This document shows positions 50,545-58,721 of a stretch of DNA of 64,000 bases, one piece after another (positions within the stretch are counted from its first letter, which is position 1; every line of letters starts with the position of its first letter). The position numbers and the translations under genes are program-made. Source of the DNA: Henriciella aquimarina (GTDB lineage Bacteria; Pseudomonadota; Alphaproteobacteria; Caulobacterales; Hyphomonadaceae); contig NZ_NCST01000103.1 of assembly GCF_002088975.1 (NCBI RefSeq), positions 1 to 64,000 of the forward strand, read 5' to 3'. A model generated the notes under the pieces. It made no database searches, was not told where the DNA came from, and was given only the letters and a program-made list of their open reading frames with translations.

Positions 50545-51246
50545 ATGCGAGATCTTCGTGACCAGATGGACAGCGTATGGCGCGCTGCGTCCCGCCTCAC
50601 CGCGGAGCGCGGCGGGCGCTGTGTCATGTTCATCTCTGCGCGCGAAGGCGAAGGCGCGTCGAGCCTGGCCGCCTCCTTTGCACTGTTGGCTGCGCGCCGC
50701 TCGGAAAAGGCCGCCTGGCTTATCGATCTCGATCTGAGGAATAACCGCGCCTTCGAGGCGTTCGAGAAGGGCTTTGCCCGCGGGGCTGGAAAGCCGGGCC
50801 GGGCCTATGATGCCTCCTTGCGCACCGATCCGATCTATACGCTCTCGCCTGGCGCCGTGCCAGGCAAGGGGAAGGGCGCGGCCAGCAAGCTGCTCGCTGT
50901 CCACGAGATAGAGAAAACACGCCTGCTTGTGACCCGTTTCCGCAATGAATTGCTGGCCCGGGGTCAGCGTGTGCAGTTGCGCACACAGCCCGGCTGGTGG
51001 CAGTCGGTGCGCCGTGCGGCTGACTGGATCGTGGTCGATGCACCCGCGCTCGCGACCTCGCCGGCAGGCCTTGCTATGGCAGGCCAGATGGATGGTGTCA
51101 TCCTGGTTGTCGAAGCCGATTCGACCGGAGCCGACGAAGTGATCGCCCTGGCCCGCGAAGTCGAGTCGCATGGCGGCAAGGTGGCCGGAGTTGTCTTGAA
51201 CAGGATGAGGGCCGATGCCCGCTTCGCTGACCGTCTCGCAGGATAG
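50545..51246 (+). CDS. hfsB: CpsD/CapB-type kinase-like protein (HfsB-like), Walker A degenerate
   Basis: The 233-residue protein has the BY-kinase/ParA-like fold: ISAREGEGASSLAASFALLA (P-loop position, 31-49), WLIDLDLRNN (Walker A', Asp61/63) and WIVVDAPALATSP (Walker B). The invariant P-loop lysine is replaced by Ala38 (GEGASS instead of GxGKST), and there is no C-terminal Tyr cluster. It therefore may not be an active tyrosine kinase but still partner HfsA. It overlaps the hfsC-like start by 32 bases, so they are coupled. Confidence 0.8.
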   Translation: MRDLRDQMDSVWRAASRLTAERGGRCVMFISAREGEGASSLAASFALLAARRSEKAAWLIDLDLRNNRAFEAFEKGFARGAGKPGRAYDASLRTDPIYTLSPGAVPGKGKGAASKLLAVHEIEKTRLLVTRFRNELLARGQRVQLRTQPGWWQSVRRAADWIVVDAPALATSPAGLAMAGQMDGVILVVEADSTGADEVIALAREVESHGGKVAGVVLNRMRADARFADRLAG

Positions 51247-52561
51247 GCCGCCGCTCGCGACGCTTGCGCGGATCATGGAGTTGGCGGCTGTCTTTGCCTG
51301 CCTGGTGCTGTTCACCGAAGGCTTGCTGCCGCGCCTGTTCGCGAGCGAAGAGAACCCGGACAGCGCCTTCCTGCGGCTGTTGTGGCTGCCGGTCTATGGG
51401 CTGGTTGGCCTGGGCTGTCTCTTCAAATTCCGCGCTGTCCTGCATGCGACCATGCGGCTGCCGTTTCTCATGCTCATCCTCGCCCTGGCTTGTCTGTCCT
51501 GGCTGTGGTCGATCGATCCGGCCGTGACCGAGCGGCGCGCCATCGCGATTGCGGCGACGACGGCCGCCGGCCTGTTCCTGGCGGTACGCTATGACTGGCG
51601 CACCTTGCTGCGCATGCTGGGTGCGGTCTGGCTGTTTCTCGGCGTCATCTCCTTTGCGGCGGGCATTGTCGTGCCCGCTTTTGCGGTCATGGACGATATT
51701 CATGTCGGTGCCTGGCGGGGGCTCTGGTGGGAAAAGAATGCCATGGGCGGGCATATGGCGCGGGCCGCTTTTCTGATGGCGTTCCTGGCCCTGATGGATC
51801 GGCCCTGGCGGCTGATCTGGGCGGGCGGTATCGTGCTATGTACGGCGCTCGTCGTGCTGTCGACATCGAAGACCGCGCTGCTCGGCCTGCTCACCGGCTT
51901 TGCCGTTCTGGGCGCGGCGGTATGGATGCGCCGAGGCATCGTCTCGACGCTCTCCCTGATCTGGCTTGGTGCCATCCTTACCGGGGTGATCGGCCTCGTC
52001 CTGATCGTGAATCCGGCCTTGTTCTTCGAGGTGCTGGGGCGGGATGCGACGCTGACGGGGCGGACCGATATCTGGACTGCGCTCTTCGATGCGATCGGCG
52101 CGCGCCCCTGGTTCGGCTATGGCTATGCCGCTTTCTGGGGCGCGGATTCGCAGCCGGCCTATATGGTGCGCCTGGCGACGGAGTGGGCGGTGCCGACCGC
52201 GCACAATGGCTGGATCGAGACCGCACTCAGCATCGGCCTGGTGGGGCTGGTCGGGTTGGCCCTGAACTTCCTTTTGATGATCGCCCGCTCGGCCTGGTTG
52301 GCCGTGACCGACTGGACGGGCATCTATGCGCTGGGCATGTGCGCCCAGTTCCTGCTGTTCAGCATCTCCGAAAGCATCGCGCTTCAGCAGAACACGATTG
52401 TCTGGGTCACTTATGTGGCGATTGCCGCCAAGGTCGCCGTGACCGTGCGGGAGAAAACACTGGCTTCGCGCCGGATGCCGGCGCCGGGCAGCGTCTCAGC
52501 GATTGGCCGCAAGCGCTTTGCCCGGCCGGTTCGGCGCCCGGGGCTCGTCCGCACTCGCTGA
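51215..52561 (+). CDS. hfsC: O-antigen ligase/polymerase-family membrane protein (HfsC-like)
   Basis: The 448-residue protein has about 10-12 membrane helices and the Wzy_C-type loop between helices: TGRTDIWTALFDAIGARPWFGYGYAAFWG, followed by PTAHNGWIETALSIGLVGL. These match the WaaL/Wzy family that polymerises or ligates lipid-linked repeat units in the periplasm. It is coupled to the HfsB-like gene and ends inside the convergent glycosyltransferase gene (66-base overlap). The C-terminal tail is Arg- and Pro-rich. In Caulobacter HfsC and HfsI are redundant polymerases. Confidence 0.83.
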   Translation: MPASLTVSQDRPPLATLARIMELAAVFACLVLFTEGLLPRLFASEENPDSAFLRLLWLPVYGLVGLGCLFKFRAVLHATMRLPFLMLILALACLSWLWSIDPAVTERRAIAIAATTAAGLFLAVRYDWRTLLRMLGAVWLFLGVISFAAGIVVPAFAVMDDIHVGAWRGLWWEKNAMGGHMARAAFLMAFLALMDRPWRLIWAGGIVLCTALVVLSTSKTALLGLLTGFAVLGAAVWMRRGIVSTLSLIWLGAILTGVIGLVLIVNPALFFEVLGRDATLTGRTDIWTALFDAIGARPWFGYGYAAFWGADSQPAYMVRLATEWAVPTAHNGWIETALSIGLVGLVGLALNFLLMIARSAWLAVTDWTGIYALGMCAQFLLFSISESIALQQNTIVWVTYVAIAAKVAVTVREKTLASRRMPAPGSVSAIGRKRFARPVRRPGLVRTR

Positions 52562-53506
52562 AGGCGCAGGCGTCGTCTGGCTAACGGTTGCCGTGCCGTA
52601 GAAGCGCATCGGCTTCCAGAACAATACCTTGCCGAGCCCGCGCACAGCCTTGTCGAGCTGGAAGGCGCGGCGCGGATGGCGCGTGAGCCAGAGACCGAGC
52701 CAGGCCGTGCCATGAACGGCGAACTTCGCCGCACCAATCCCCATCCACATGACAAGGCTGCCATAGCGCGGCGGATCGGCCCGCAGGGCGAGCGTGCAGG
52801 GCCCCTGGCCATAAGCGAGCGCCCGGCGCAGCGTATAGGCCAGCGTGATGCGCTGGGGCAGCGGATGTTCGTTCACCGGAGCGCGGGCCGCCCAGGCGAA
52901 GGTGCCGCCGGCCTTTTTAATCCGCGCGAAGAGCAGGTCGTCTTCGCCGCCGACCTCGTTCATGGAGGTGTCGAACCAGGGCTTGCCGCCGGGGATCTGG
53001 CGCGTGTCCAGCAGGGAGTTGCCGCAGCCGAAGGGCTTGTCGATCAGCCCGGAGTCGAGGCCCGGATCGCGCGCGAAGAACGCTTCGAAATAGGCGCGGT
53101 GCGTGGTCACCGTATCGGGCAGGGCGGTAAGGACCGGCCCGAAGGTGACGGCTGCACCGTATTGCTTATAGGCCTCCATCAGCCCTTCCAGCCAGTGGAT
53201 CGGGGCGGTCTGGTCATCGTCCAGAAAAGCCGCAAGCGGGGTCTTCAGTGCGTCCATGGCTGCATTGCGGGCATTGGCGACGCCAGGATGCGGGGCATGG
53301 AGATAGGACAGATGGATCGTCTCTGGCGCATTGGCTTCCAGCGCATCGAACGCGATACGGGCGGTGGCTTCGCGCGAATTGTCGACGACCAGAACGTTGA
53401 AGCCTGTGCGCCGCGCCCCCTGCCAGAACAGGCTTTCCACCGCGCGATGCAGGCTGTCCGGCCGGTTGAAGGTCGGAATGATGACGGTCACGTCCTTTGA
53501 GGTCAT
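52496..53506 (-). CDS. Family 2 glycosyltransferase (probable HfsG counterpart)
   Basis: The 336-residue GT-A protein starts DVTVIIPTFNRPDSLHRAVESL and has the DxD-type site AFLDDDQTAPIHWLEGLMEA and acceptor region FGCGNSLLDTRQI with GGEDDLLFARIKKAGG. A hydrophobic stretch near 250-275 may associate with the membrane. It is the last gene of the leftward hfs operon and overlaps the stop of the deacetylase gene by 4 bases (ATGA). Position next to hfsH suggests HfsG, which adds N-acetylglucosamine-type sugars in holdfast synthesis; HfsL is the alternative. Its last 66 bases are also the end of the polymerase gene. Confidence 0.8.
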   Translation of the reverse strand: MTSKDVTVIIPTFNRPDSLHRAVESLFWQGARRTGFNVLVVDNSREATARIAFDALEANAPETIHLSYLHAPHPGVANARNAAMDALKTPLAAFLDDDQTAPIHWLEGLMEAYKQYGAAVTFGPVLTALPDTVTTHRAYFEAFFARDPGLDSGLIDKPFGCGNSLLDTRQIPGGKPWFDTSMNEVGGEDDLLFARIKKAGGTFAWAARAPVNEHPLPQRITLAYTLRRALAYGQGPCTLALRADPPRYGSLVMWMGIGAAKFAVHGTAWLGLWLTRHPRRAFQLDKAVRGLGKVLFWKPMRFYGTATVSQTTPAPSASADEPRAPNRPGKALAANR

Positions 53507-54288
53507 GACATGGTATTACCCTGAATGGCGGCGAGGGCCATAGAGGGCGTAACCATTTCTGCACCTGTGTCGCGTGCAAGCCGCACCAGCCGGCGCAGTT
53601 TGTCCGGGGCGACGCCCCAGGCGCTGTGCTTCTCGCGCACATCATGGGTAAAGATGAAGATCCAGGCCGGGTGGCGCGCAGCGTGTTCGATGGCCGCGGC
53701 GGCACGCTCGATATTGGCGTCGTTCTCGTCGAGCTCATAGGCCGATAGCTGCATCAGGTCCGCGCCCTTGCGGTTGGTCCCGGCGAGAACGCCGCGGACA
53801 GCGTGAAAGCGCTCGGTCAGCTTGGGCTTGAGCCTCGTGCGCGTCTCGCCATAGGGCCAGGCAAACTGGGTGACGGGCAGGTCGTGGCCCATCGCGTCGA
53901 GATTGGTGAGGTTCTGGCGAATATCGGCCAGCACCTTTTCGTCGCTGGCACGGGCACAGTCGAGATGGCTTTCGGTGTGCGCGCCGATTTCGTGACCGGC
54001 CAGGCGCAGGACCGTCAGGTCTTCGGCATCGAAGAGACGGCCCATCTGATTGGAGGTCCCGGCCATGCCGGTACAGGCATAGAAGCAGCCTTTTGCGTCC
54101 ACTTCATCGAGAATCTCTGCGCCGGTATCGGCGGCCGATTTCGGAAAATCGTCGAAAGTGAAACAGACATAGCTGCGTTTCGGCTGCACTCTCAGCGGTT
54201 CGGCCACCGACCAGCGGGTCAGACGCCGGCGGACCTTGGCGCCGAGCGAACGGTCGGGCTGATAGGCGGTCATCGTCATGACTGTCAT
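53503..54288 (-). CDS. hfsH: Polysaccharide deacetylase (HfsH-like)
   Basis: The 261-residue NodB-fold enzyme has VCFTFDDFPKSAADTG (catalytic Asp and metal Asp), the metal His motif GAHTESHLDCARA and WPYGETRTRLK, and ends with a FIFTHDVRE box. In Caulobacter HfsH partially deacetylates holdfast N-acetylglucosamine, which is needed for adhesion. Size and neighbours match. The start abuts the stop of the upstream GT2 gene with no gap. Confidence 0.88.
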   Translation of the reverse strand: MTVMTMTAYQPDRSLGAKVRRRLTRWSVAEPLRVQPKRSYVCFTFDDFPKSAADTGAEILDEVDAKGCFYACTGMAGTSNQMGRLFDAEDLTVLRLAGHEIGAHTESHLDCARASDEKVLADIRQNLTNLDAMGHDLPVTQFAWPYGETRTRLKPKLTERFHAVRGVLAGTNRKGADLMQLSAYELDENDANIERAAAAIEHAARHPAWIFIFTHDVREKHSAWGVAPDKLRRLVRLARDTGAEMVTPSMALAAIQGNTMS

Positions 54289-55275
54289 CTAGAGATCCTC
54301 CGAGTAACGAAGGGCACGGTAGAATTTCAGGGCGAGCAGGCGCTGATTGTCGGGAATCCAGGTCTGGCGGGTGCTCCAGCGGGCAAGGCTTGTCAGCGTC
54401 TTGCGGGCCGGCAGGGCCTTGAACCGTCTGGCATGGCGCCACAGTCGCATCGAGCGCAGGGCCTCCGGGTGGCGCCCGACAAGCCGGGCGAAGTTGGCGC
54501 CGGAATTGCCAAACTTGTCCAGAAGGGTCTCGGTGTCGTCGAGGCCGAGATGGGTGGCGGTATTGTCGATATGGATGACAGGATAGCGGTCTGCGACGCG
54601 CAGGCCCCAGTCGACATCCTCCCAGCCCCAGCCCTTGAAGCCGTCATCGAAGGCCACGGCTTTGAGAATGACCTTGTGGACAAGGACATTGGACGTGAAG
54701 ATAAAGCGGCCCGGCGCCTTGGCGCGCTGGTCAGCCGACAGGCATTCCGACCGTGCCGACTGGGCCGCATGCAGGGCCGTCTCACGGGTTGGGCGCACTT
54801 GCTGCAGCGAGAAACCGCCTGCGATCAGCGCGGGGCCGTCGGTCTTGTGTAGCGCATCCACATAGCGCGTCAGGAAGTCTTCACGGTCCGGGCGCATGTC
54901 GGCATCGAGGAAGAGCAGCCAGTCTGTCTCCGCCATGGCGACCAACCGGTTGCGGGCATGGGCGCGCCCCTTGTTCATCGAGGCTGTAATCAACCGTGCC
55001 GGGCCGGGAAAGCCCATGACATGACAGGCGAGCCGGCGAGTTGTGGCTTCGTCGCCAGACCCGTCATCATAAAGGATCAGCGTTGCCCGGGCAGCTTCGG
55101 CCATGCGGGCCAGCGTCACGATCAGCGGATCCGCGCTTTCCCTGTAGCAGGGCACGCAAACTGTCAGCGTGGCTTCGCCGGAGACACCGTTGGACAGCAT
55201 GGCCTCGCCCTCGTCGGTGCGGCCGACAAGGCCGGTCAGATTGTCCGGCTGGCTCAGGGGAAGGGTATCCGGCAT
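54289..55275 (-). CDS. Family 2 glycosyltransferase (possible HfsL counterpart)
   Basis: The 328-residue GT-A enzyme has LTVCVPCYRESADPLIVTLARM, DWLLFLDADMRPDREDFLTRYV (DxD at FLDAD) and the acceptor region FDDGFKGWGWEDVDWGLRVADRYP, typical of glycosyltransferases acting on undecaprenyl-linked sugars. Its first ~35 residues are a low-complexity extension. It lies between hfsE-like (12-base gap) and hfsH-like genes in the same operon. HfsL is a holdfast GT2 of similar size. The exact sugar is unknown. Confidence 0.8.
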   Translation of the reverse strand: MPDTLPLSQPDNLTGLVGRTDEGEAMLSNGVSGEATLTVCVPCYRESADPLIVTLARMAEAARATLILYDDGSGDEATTRRLACHVMGFPGPARLITASMNKGRAHARNRLVAMAETDWLLFLDADMRPDREDFLTRYVDALHKTDGPALIAGGFSLQQVRPTRETALHAAQSARSECLSADQRAKAPGRFIFTSNVLVHKVILKAVAFDDGFKGWGWEDVDWGLRVADRYPVIHIDNTATHLGLDDTETLLDKFGNSGANFARLVGRHPEALRSMRLWRHARRFKALPARKTLTSLARWSTRQTWIPDNQRLLALKFYRALRYSEDL

Positions 55276-55287
55276 GCCTGGCGGCTC

Positions 55288-56820
55288 CTAGCGTTGGCGG
55301 CGCCAGTCGCCCAGGAGGCAGGGCGCTGTCGCCAGCATGATGAAGAGATCGAACCAGACCGAGGCGCGGTTCACATATTCCATGTCGAGGCGCACGCGTT
55401 CGCGCACTTCCTCACGGGTGTGGACCGGCCCGCGCGAACCGTTGATCTGGGCCCAGCCGGTAATGCCGGGTTTGACGCGGTGGCGGTGGGCATAGTCGCT
55501 GACCAGGCCCTGCACTTCGGCATCCTCGGCGGTCATGCCGATGGCATGCGGGCGCGGACCGACAAGCGACATCTCCCCCGAAAGCACGTTGAAGAGCTGT
55601 GGCAGCTCGTCGAGTGATGTCATGCGGATGATGTGGCCGACCCGGGTAACGCGCGGATCATTATGCACCGTTTGAGCGCCCATCCGAACTTCGGCGGCCG
55701 GGTTGTGCTTCATCGAGCGGAACTTCCAGACGCGGATGATCTGGTTGTTGAAGCCATGCCGGCGCTGGCGGAAGAAGACCGGGCCGGGGCTGTCGAGCTT
55801 GATGGCGAGCGCCGTTAGCAGGAGAAGTGGGCTGAACAGCGCCAGGAGCAGGGTGGCGAAGACCACGTCGAAGACGCGCTTGGCCGCAGCCCGGCGCACA
55901 TCGTTCGGCTGGCCGGAGACATAGGCCGCCGGCGATCGGGCAATCTCGGCCAGTGACTCCGTTTCGGGGTCGAAGCCATCGAGGTCGAGCAGCAGGACGA
56001 CGCGTTGCGGCAGGACCCTCAGCCGGTCGACAAGATGGCGCACACGCTCGCGGGCCCCGGAGGTGACGGTGACGATGATGCGGTCGATGTCCGGCAGCCG
56101 ATCCCAGTTCATCAGGTCGTCGAGCTGTCCGAGGACAGGCACGCCGGACATCGAGTCCGGGGCGCGCGACAGCCGGTCGTCGAACACGCCGACGACATTG
56201 AGTTCGCGAGTGTCGTTATTGCGCTCCAGCAGGCGCTGCGCGTTCGGAGTGGCGCCGACGAGGACGACGTTTTCCGACAGTGCGCCATTACGGGTCAGTA
56301 TCTTGAACAGGACGATGACATGGGCGTGCAGCACCATGATAAAGGCAAAAGCGAGATAGGCCGCGCCCATGACCCAGCGTGTATGCGTGCCGGAATAGAG
56401 CATGGCTGTCAGCGCGACGAGGCCGGCCAGGGGCAGGCCGGCACCCAGCGCAGCCCGCAGCATCTGCTCGGTGACGGGGCGGGTATAGGAATAGCGGTAG
56501 GCATCGGCGTGCCGCAGGCCCCAGCTGACGCAGAGCGGGACCAGGGCAAAGGGGGCGATCTCGGCAACGCTGGAATTCAGCAGGCTGAAGCCCGACACAT
56601 GCAGCGCCAGCCAGGCCACAAGAGCCGTCATCACGATGTCGGCGGCTTTCAGGACTTCGCGCAGCAGCGGCCGGTTGATGGCATGGCGGCGCAGCAGAAT
56701 GCGTTCGGCGCCTCGGGCAAGGTTGATCGCGCGGGAGCGCTCTGGCAGGTGCGCCTCGGTGGCACCGGGCGGCGTATTGGAATTTGCCGCCATCCTCATT
56801 TGTGAAAGCCCGTCGGCCAT
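55288..56820 (-). CDS. hfsE: Undecaprenyl-phosphate sugar phosphotransferase (WbaP/HfsE-like)
   Basis: The 510-residue protein has about four N-terminal membrane helices (62-160), a CoA-binding-like Rossmann segment (VVLVGATPNAQRLLERNND), a fifth helix (RVFDVVFATLLLALFSPLLLLTALAIKL) and the PGT catalytic domain with GPVFFRQRRHGFNNQ, KFRSMKHN, SLDELPQLFNVLSGEMSLVGPRP and KPGITGWAQINGSRG. It starts polysaccharide repeat synthesis by loading the first sugar phosphate on undecaprenyl phosphate. It heads the leftward four-gene operon. Confidence 0.9.
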   Translation of the reverse strand: MADGLSQMRMAANSNTPPGATEAHLPERSRAINLARGAERILLRRHAINRPLLREVLKAADIVMTALVAWLALHVSGFSLLNSSVAEIAPFALVPLCVSWGLRHADAYRYSYTRPVTEQMLRAALGAGLPLAGLVALTAMLYSGTHTRWVMGAAYLAFAFIMVLHAHVIVLFKILTRNGALSENVVLVGATPNAQRLLERNNDTRELNVVGVFDDRLSRAPDSMSGVPVLGQLDDLMNWDRLPDIDRIIVTVTSGARERVRHLVDRLRVLPQRVVLLLDLDGFDPETESLAEIARSPAAYVSGQPNDVRRAAAKRVFDVVFATLLLALFSPLLLLTALAIKLDSPGPVFFRQRRHGFNNQIIRVWKFRSMKHNPAAEVRMGAQTVHNDPRVTRVGHIIRMTSLDELPQLFNVLSGEMSLVGPRPHAIGMTAEDAEVQGLVSDYAHRHRVKPGITGWAQINGSRGPVHTREEVRERVRLDMEYVNRASVWFDLFIMLATAPCLLGDWRRQR

Positions 56821-57015
56821 TCGGTGAGTCCCGTCACAGTCATCGCCCTGAGCTGTGCCAGATTAGGATCAAGATCAGGTTTCGGCTTTATGCAAAATTT
56901 GATCCAATTGCGCTTGAAGCGGGATCTCGTGCATGTGTCTGGCTGTGTTGCCATGAAGACAGGACGCGGCTGACAGCCGCCAACGGCATGGCCCTACCAT
57001 CCTGGGCGGTGCGGT

Positions 57016-58095
57016 TCAGATCTTGTCCTTGTACCAGTCGCGGGTCAGGAAGCCGTCGATCATGTCGCAAACGAGCCCGATCTCGGTCAGCGTTTCGATG
57101 AAACGGTCCGGGTCCACCAGCGGTTTGAAAACCGACCCGGCTTCGAACTGATCGCCCGCCTCAAGCGCGATGGTGACATGGCCATCCTCGAAGACGCCGC
57201 GCAGCTTGCCGCCCTTGAAGTGTCGCTCCAGCGCGATGAGGCGTTCCATCCGGTCGGGTGTGAGCAGGGTGCGCGCTTCGACCTGGTCGGTGGAATAGAC
57301 GGTGAAGGCGTCTTCAAGCTCCTTGGAGACGAGGGCGACCTTGTCCATGCCGTCGGTCCGGCCCCAGCTCCACCAGCCGTCACGGGCGATGAGGGTGCGT
57401 CCGTAAAAGCGGTCGGGATAATCGATATTGAACAGAATGCCCTGGAATTTGGTAACGGTGCGCCGGTTCTTGCCGGACCCCTGTTTCTCGGTGAGCTTGC
57501 ACTCGACCATGGTGAAATCCGCCTCCGCGCGTTTGCCCTCGATCAGGTCCTCGAATTTCGAGGTGTCATGAGAGGGCAGGAGCTTGGCGTCCTTCAGCCG
57601 GTCGAAAGCCGGTGTCGGTGGCGTCTTGACGCTGGCAAAGCTGGTGAAGGATCCGCTGGTGGACTGGCTCTTGATCCAGCTGCCGAGGGAGCGCCAGTCG
57701 GAGATGGCGCTGACATCGGGGTGCAGCGTCTCATACCGGAAGCCGAAGCATTCGCAGGCCGCGCCAACGACGAGCTGTTTCGTCTGTGACTTCATCGAGA
57801 AGACCGGCACCCAGACGACCGCCGATGCGATGACAATGGCGATGATCCCGAAGAAGATGCCGAACGGGAAGATGACGGCGCCGCGGGTCAGGATGGCGAT
57901 GATGGCCAGCGCGGTTGCCACGATGACCGCCGCGGTCACCGTGCGCGTGATGGCGCGCTTGATGACGGCCTTGCGCTCGGTTTCCATCTCTTTCAGGCGC
58001 GGGGCGAGCCGGTCGCGCCATGTCGTGATGGCGGCCTCGAATTCCGGCCGTTTTTGGCGGATTTCATCGAAATAGATGTCCAGCGCAGCTTGCAT
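57016..58095 (-). CDS. DUF3137 family membrane protein
   Basis: The 359-residue protein has an N-terminal helical region, a pair of membrane helices at about 52-95 (TVTAAVIVATALAIIAILT; FPFGIFFGIIAIVIASAVVW), and a soluble beta-rich C-terminal domain with KFEDLIEGKRAEADFTMVECKLTEK and FKGGKLRGVFEDGHVTIAL, as in DUF3137 (galanin-like) proteins. No function is known for the family. It is a single gene with its own promoter region. Confidence 0.82.
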   Translation of the reverse strand: MQAALDIYFDEIRQKRPEFEAAITTWRDRLAPRLKEMETERKAVIKRAITRTVTAAVIVATALAIIAILTRGAVIFPFGIFFGIIAIVIASAVVWVPVFSMKSQTKQLVVGAACECFGFRYETLHPDVSAISDWRSLGSWIKSQSTSGSFTSFASVKTPPTPAFDRLKDAKLLPSHDTSKFEDLIEGKRAEADFTMVECKLTEKQGSGKNRRTVTKFQGILFNIDYPDRFYGRTLIARDGWWSWGRTDGMDKVALVSKELEDAFTVYSTDQVEARTLLTPDRMERLIALERHFKGGKLRGVFEDGHVTIALEAGDQFEAGSVFKPLVDPDRFIETLTEIGLVCDMIDGFLTRDWYKDKI

Positions 58096-58137
58096 CGCCT
58101 CTCCCCTCCCATCGCCTCACCGTCAAGACCAGCCGGC

Positions 58138-58641
58138 TTATTCCTCCGGACCGGCCGACCAGAGGTCTCGTTCCGGCGAGGCTATATGCGCCAGACGGGT
58201 TAGCAGGCCGTGAAGCATGCGCGCCTCCTCCGGTGAAAGCGAAGCCAGGAGTTCGCGTTCATAGGCCAGGGCCCGCGGCTTGATCGCGGCGTAGATCTCC
58301 TTGCCCTTCTTCGTGAGGCGCAACTCTGCCTTGCGCCGGTCGGCATTGTCGGAGGTGCGCGAGATCAGGCCGCGTTCGGTCAGGCTGGCGGCGGCGCGGC
58401 TGACGGCAGGTTTGTCCATCAGCGTCTGGACGGCAACCTGGGTGGAGGTCAGACCTTCATGTTCGCCGAGCACCGCGATGATGCGCCATTGCCAGATCGA
58501 GATATCGAAGTCGCGCTCATACATGTCAGCAATTTTTCGCGAGACCGCGTTCGACAGGACAGACAGCCGATAGGGCAGAAATCCGTCGAGCCGGAGGGTC
58601 TCCCGGTTTGCGTCCTGTGTCGCATCTGTCGAATCCGTCAT
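58138..58641 (-). CDS. MarR family repressor divergent from hppD
   Basis: The 167-residue winged-helix protein has FDISIWQWRIIAVLGEHEGLTSTQVA and MDKPAVSRAAASLTERGLISRTSDNADRRKAEL, the MarR recognition helix and wing. It is head-to-head with the 4-hydroxyphenylpyruvate dioxygenase gene across 80 bases that contain a perfect palindrome (58669-58686). It most likely represses the hppD operon and itself, responding to an aromatic intermediate. HpaR/HmgR-type control of tyrosine catabolism is the closest parallel. Confidence 0.9.
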   Translation of the reverse strand: MTDSTDATQDANRETLRLDGFLPYRLSVLSNAVSRKIADMYERDFDISIWQWRIIAVLGEHEGLTSTQVAVQTLMDKPAVSRAAASLTERGLISRTSDNADRRKAELRLTKKGKEIYAAIKPRALAYERELLASLSPEEARMLHGLLTRLAHIASPERDLWSAGPEE

Positions 58642-58668
58642 CCGTCTTTACGCCTCCGGCGGTTGATT

Positions 58669-58686
58669 TAGTTGCAGATGCAACTA
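58669..58686. promoter_or_regulatory. MarR operator over the hppD promoter
   Basis: TAGTTGCA-GA-TGCAACTA is a perfect 8-bp inverted repeat, the length and form of a MarR dimer site. It lies between a probable -35 (TTGATT, 58663-58668) and -10 (TATTAT, 58685-58690; spacing 16) for hppD, so bound repressor would block polymerase. Confidence 0.75.
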
Positions 58687-58721
58687 TTATGAGTCATGCA
58701 ATCTAGCGGAGGATAAAGCAC

